26,659 nucleotides of DNA from Stentor coeruleus (lineage: Eukaryota; Ciliophora; Heterotrichea; Heterotrichida; Stentoridae): NCBI GenBank assembly GCA_001970955.1, contig MPUH01000996.1, forward strand, positions 1 through 26,659, written 5' to 3'. The notes under the pieces are model-generated. The model was not told the DNA's origin. It saw only the letters and a list, made by a program, of their open reading frames with translations, and made no database searches. The stretch's first letter is position 1, and each line of letters opens with the position of its first letter. Made by a program: the position numbers and the translations under genes. This document shows, one piece after another, positions 26,219 through 26,659 of the stretch.

Positions 26219-26659
26219 AATAAGAATTATTAGTTAATATTAGGGCGGTTGAAGGATTTTTTTATAGTTAAATTGTAATTATTTTATGAATTTTTATTTA
26301 GGATGAGTAAATTGGTTATGTATATATGATAGAAATAATAAGATATAACAGGATATGGTTGCTTTAAGATACTGTTGGAAAGAAGGAATAGGTTTTAAGG
26401 TAAATTTTAAAAAAAATATTGAANACTGTTGGAAAGAAGGAATAGGTTTTAAGGTAAATTTTAAAAAAAATATTGAAGGTATTTGATATAAATTTAATAG
26501 GTGGCGTACTGAACAGAATAAAACTTGAAGGAAAAATAAGGGAAAAAGTAATGAAATTATAAGAATCTATTTAAATTTCATGTTATTCTATGCCCTGTAA
26601 ATAAGTATAAGTTTGAAAGTTTTAAACTTAATTGTAATAATCATATGCATATGCAGGGA
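26219..26659. other. 3' flank of phosphatase gene, no gene seen
   Basis: About 440 bp, G/T-rich at first in keeping with other downstream flanks. It holds a 53-bp duplication around the N at 26424 and no ORF. The window ends before any next gene is visible. Confidence 0.5.
26371..26477. repeat. 53-bp direct duplication around single N (26424)
   Basis: Bases 26371-26423 and 26425-26477 are identical. Same single-N pattern as at 10503, 11545 and 15024, here in a spacer; best read as an assembly join. Confidence 0.88.

Overview
The window looks like compact macronuclear DNA of a heterotrich ciliate, most likely Stentor or a close relative. Four things in the sequence point there. The DNA is very AT-rich. 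Long conserved ORFs use the standard code, with no in-frame TAA, TAG or TGA, and all three serve as stops; this argues against most other ciliate codes. Gene spacing can be as small as 20 bp. One gene is clearly interrupted by a GT...AG intron of exactly 15 nt, a length known from Stentor. No tRNA, rRNA, CRISPR or transposon was seen. The species call is inference.

Layout. The left edge holds the 5' part of a WD40-repeat gene on the minus strand (1-496). Next is a gene-poor stretch (497-2308) with two decayed genes: a transketolase C-terminal fragment (minus) and an AGC-type protein kinase that has lost its whole catalytic core (plus). A dense plus-strand block follows: CFAP36-like cilium protein (two exons), UTP7/WDR46 ribosome-biogenesis factor, DNA polymerase delta catalytic subunit, and an IQ-motif protein. 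Then come three minus-strand membrane-protein genes: an AAAP-type amino-acid transporter, a small four-TM protein, and an ankyrin-DHHC palmitoyltransferase.

Across a 650-bp divergent spacer the plus strand carries a coiled-coil protein, a secreted chagasin-like cysteine protease inhibitor, two small unknown genes and a probable mitochondrial protein. A 10-bp-period tandem repeat and a short broken ORF follow. Two minus-strand genes come next (CFAP97/Hemingway-like; FYVE-like zinc finger with an N-myristoylation signal). The window ends with plus-strand calcineurin A, a C2HC zinc-finger protein and a purple (tartrate-resistant type) acid phosphatase. The genes form no pathway or operon; this is an ordinary eukaryotic mix with some cilium and Ca2+-signalling content (CFAP36, CFAP97-like, IQ protein, calcineurin).

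Two window-wide patterns stand out. First, the spacers have a strong strand asymmetry that follows gene orientation: C-rich and G-poor just upstream of starts, and the reverse just downstream of stops (read on the coding strand), with an abrupt switch inside longer spacers. Second, five single-N positions are each flanked by near-identical direct copies of 53-150 bp (one lies inside the tandem repeat). These look like assembly joins of two haplotypes or contig ends and they distort two genes. I found no convincing new multi-gene system; the skew switch is the most interesting unexplained signal.
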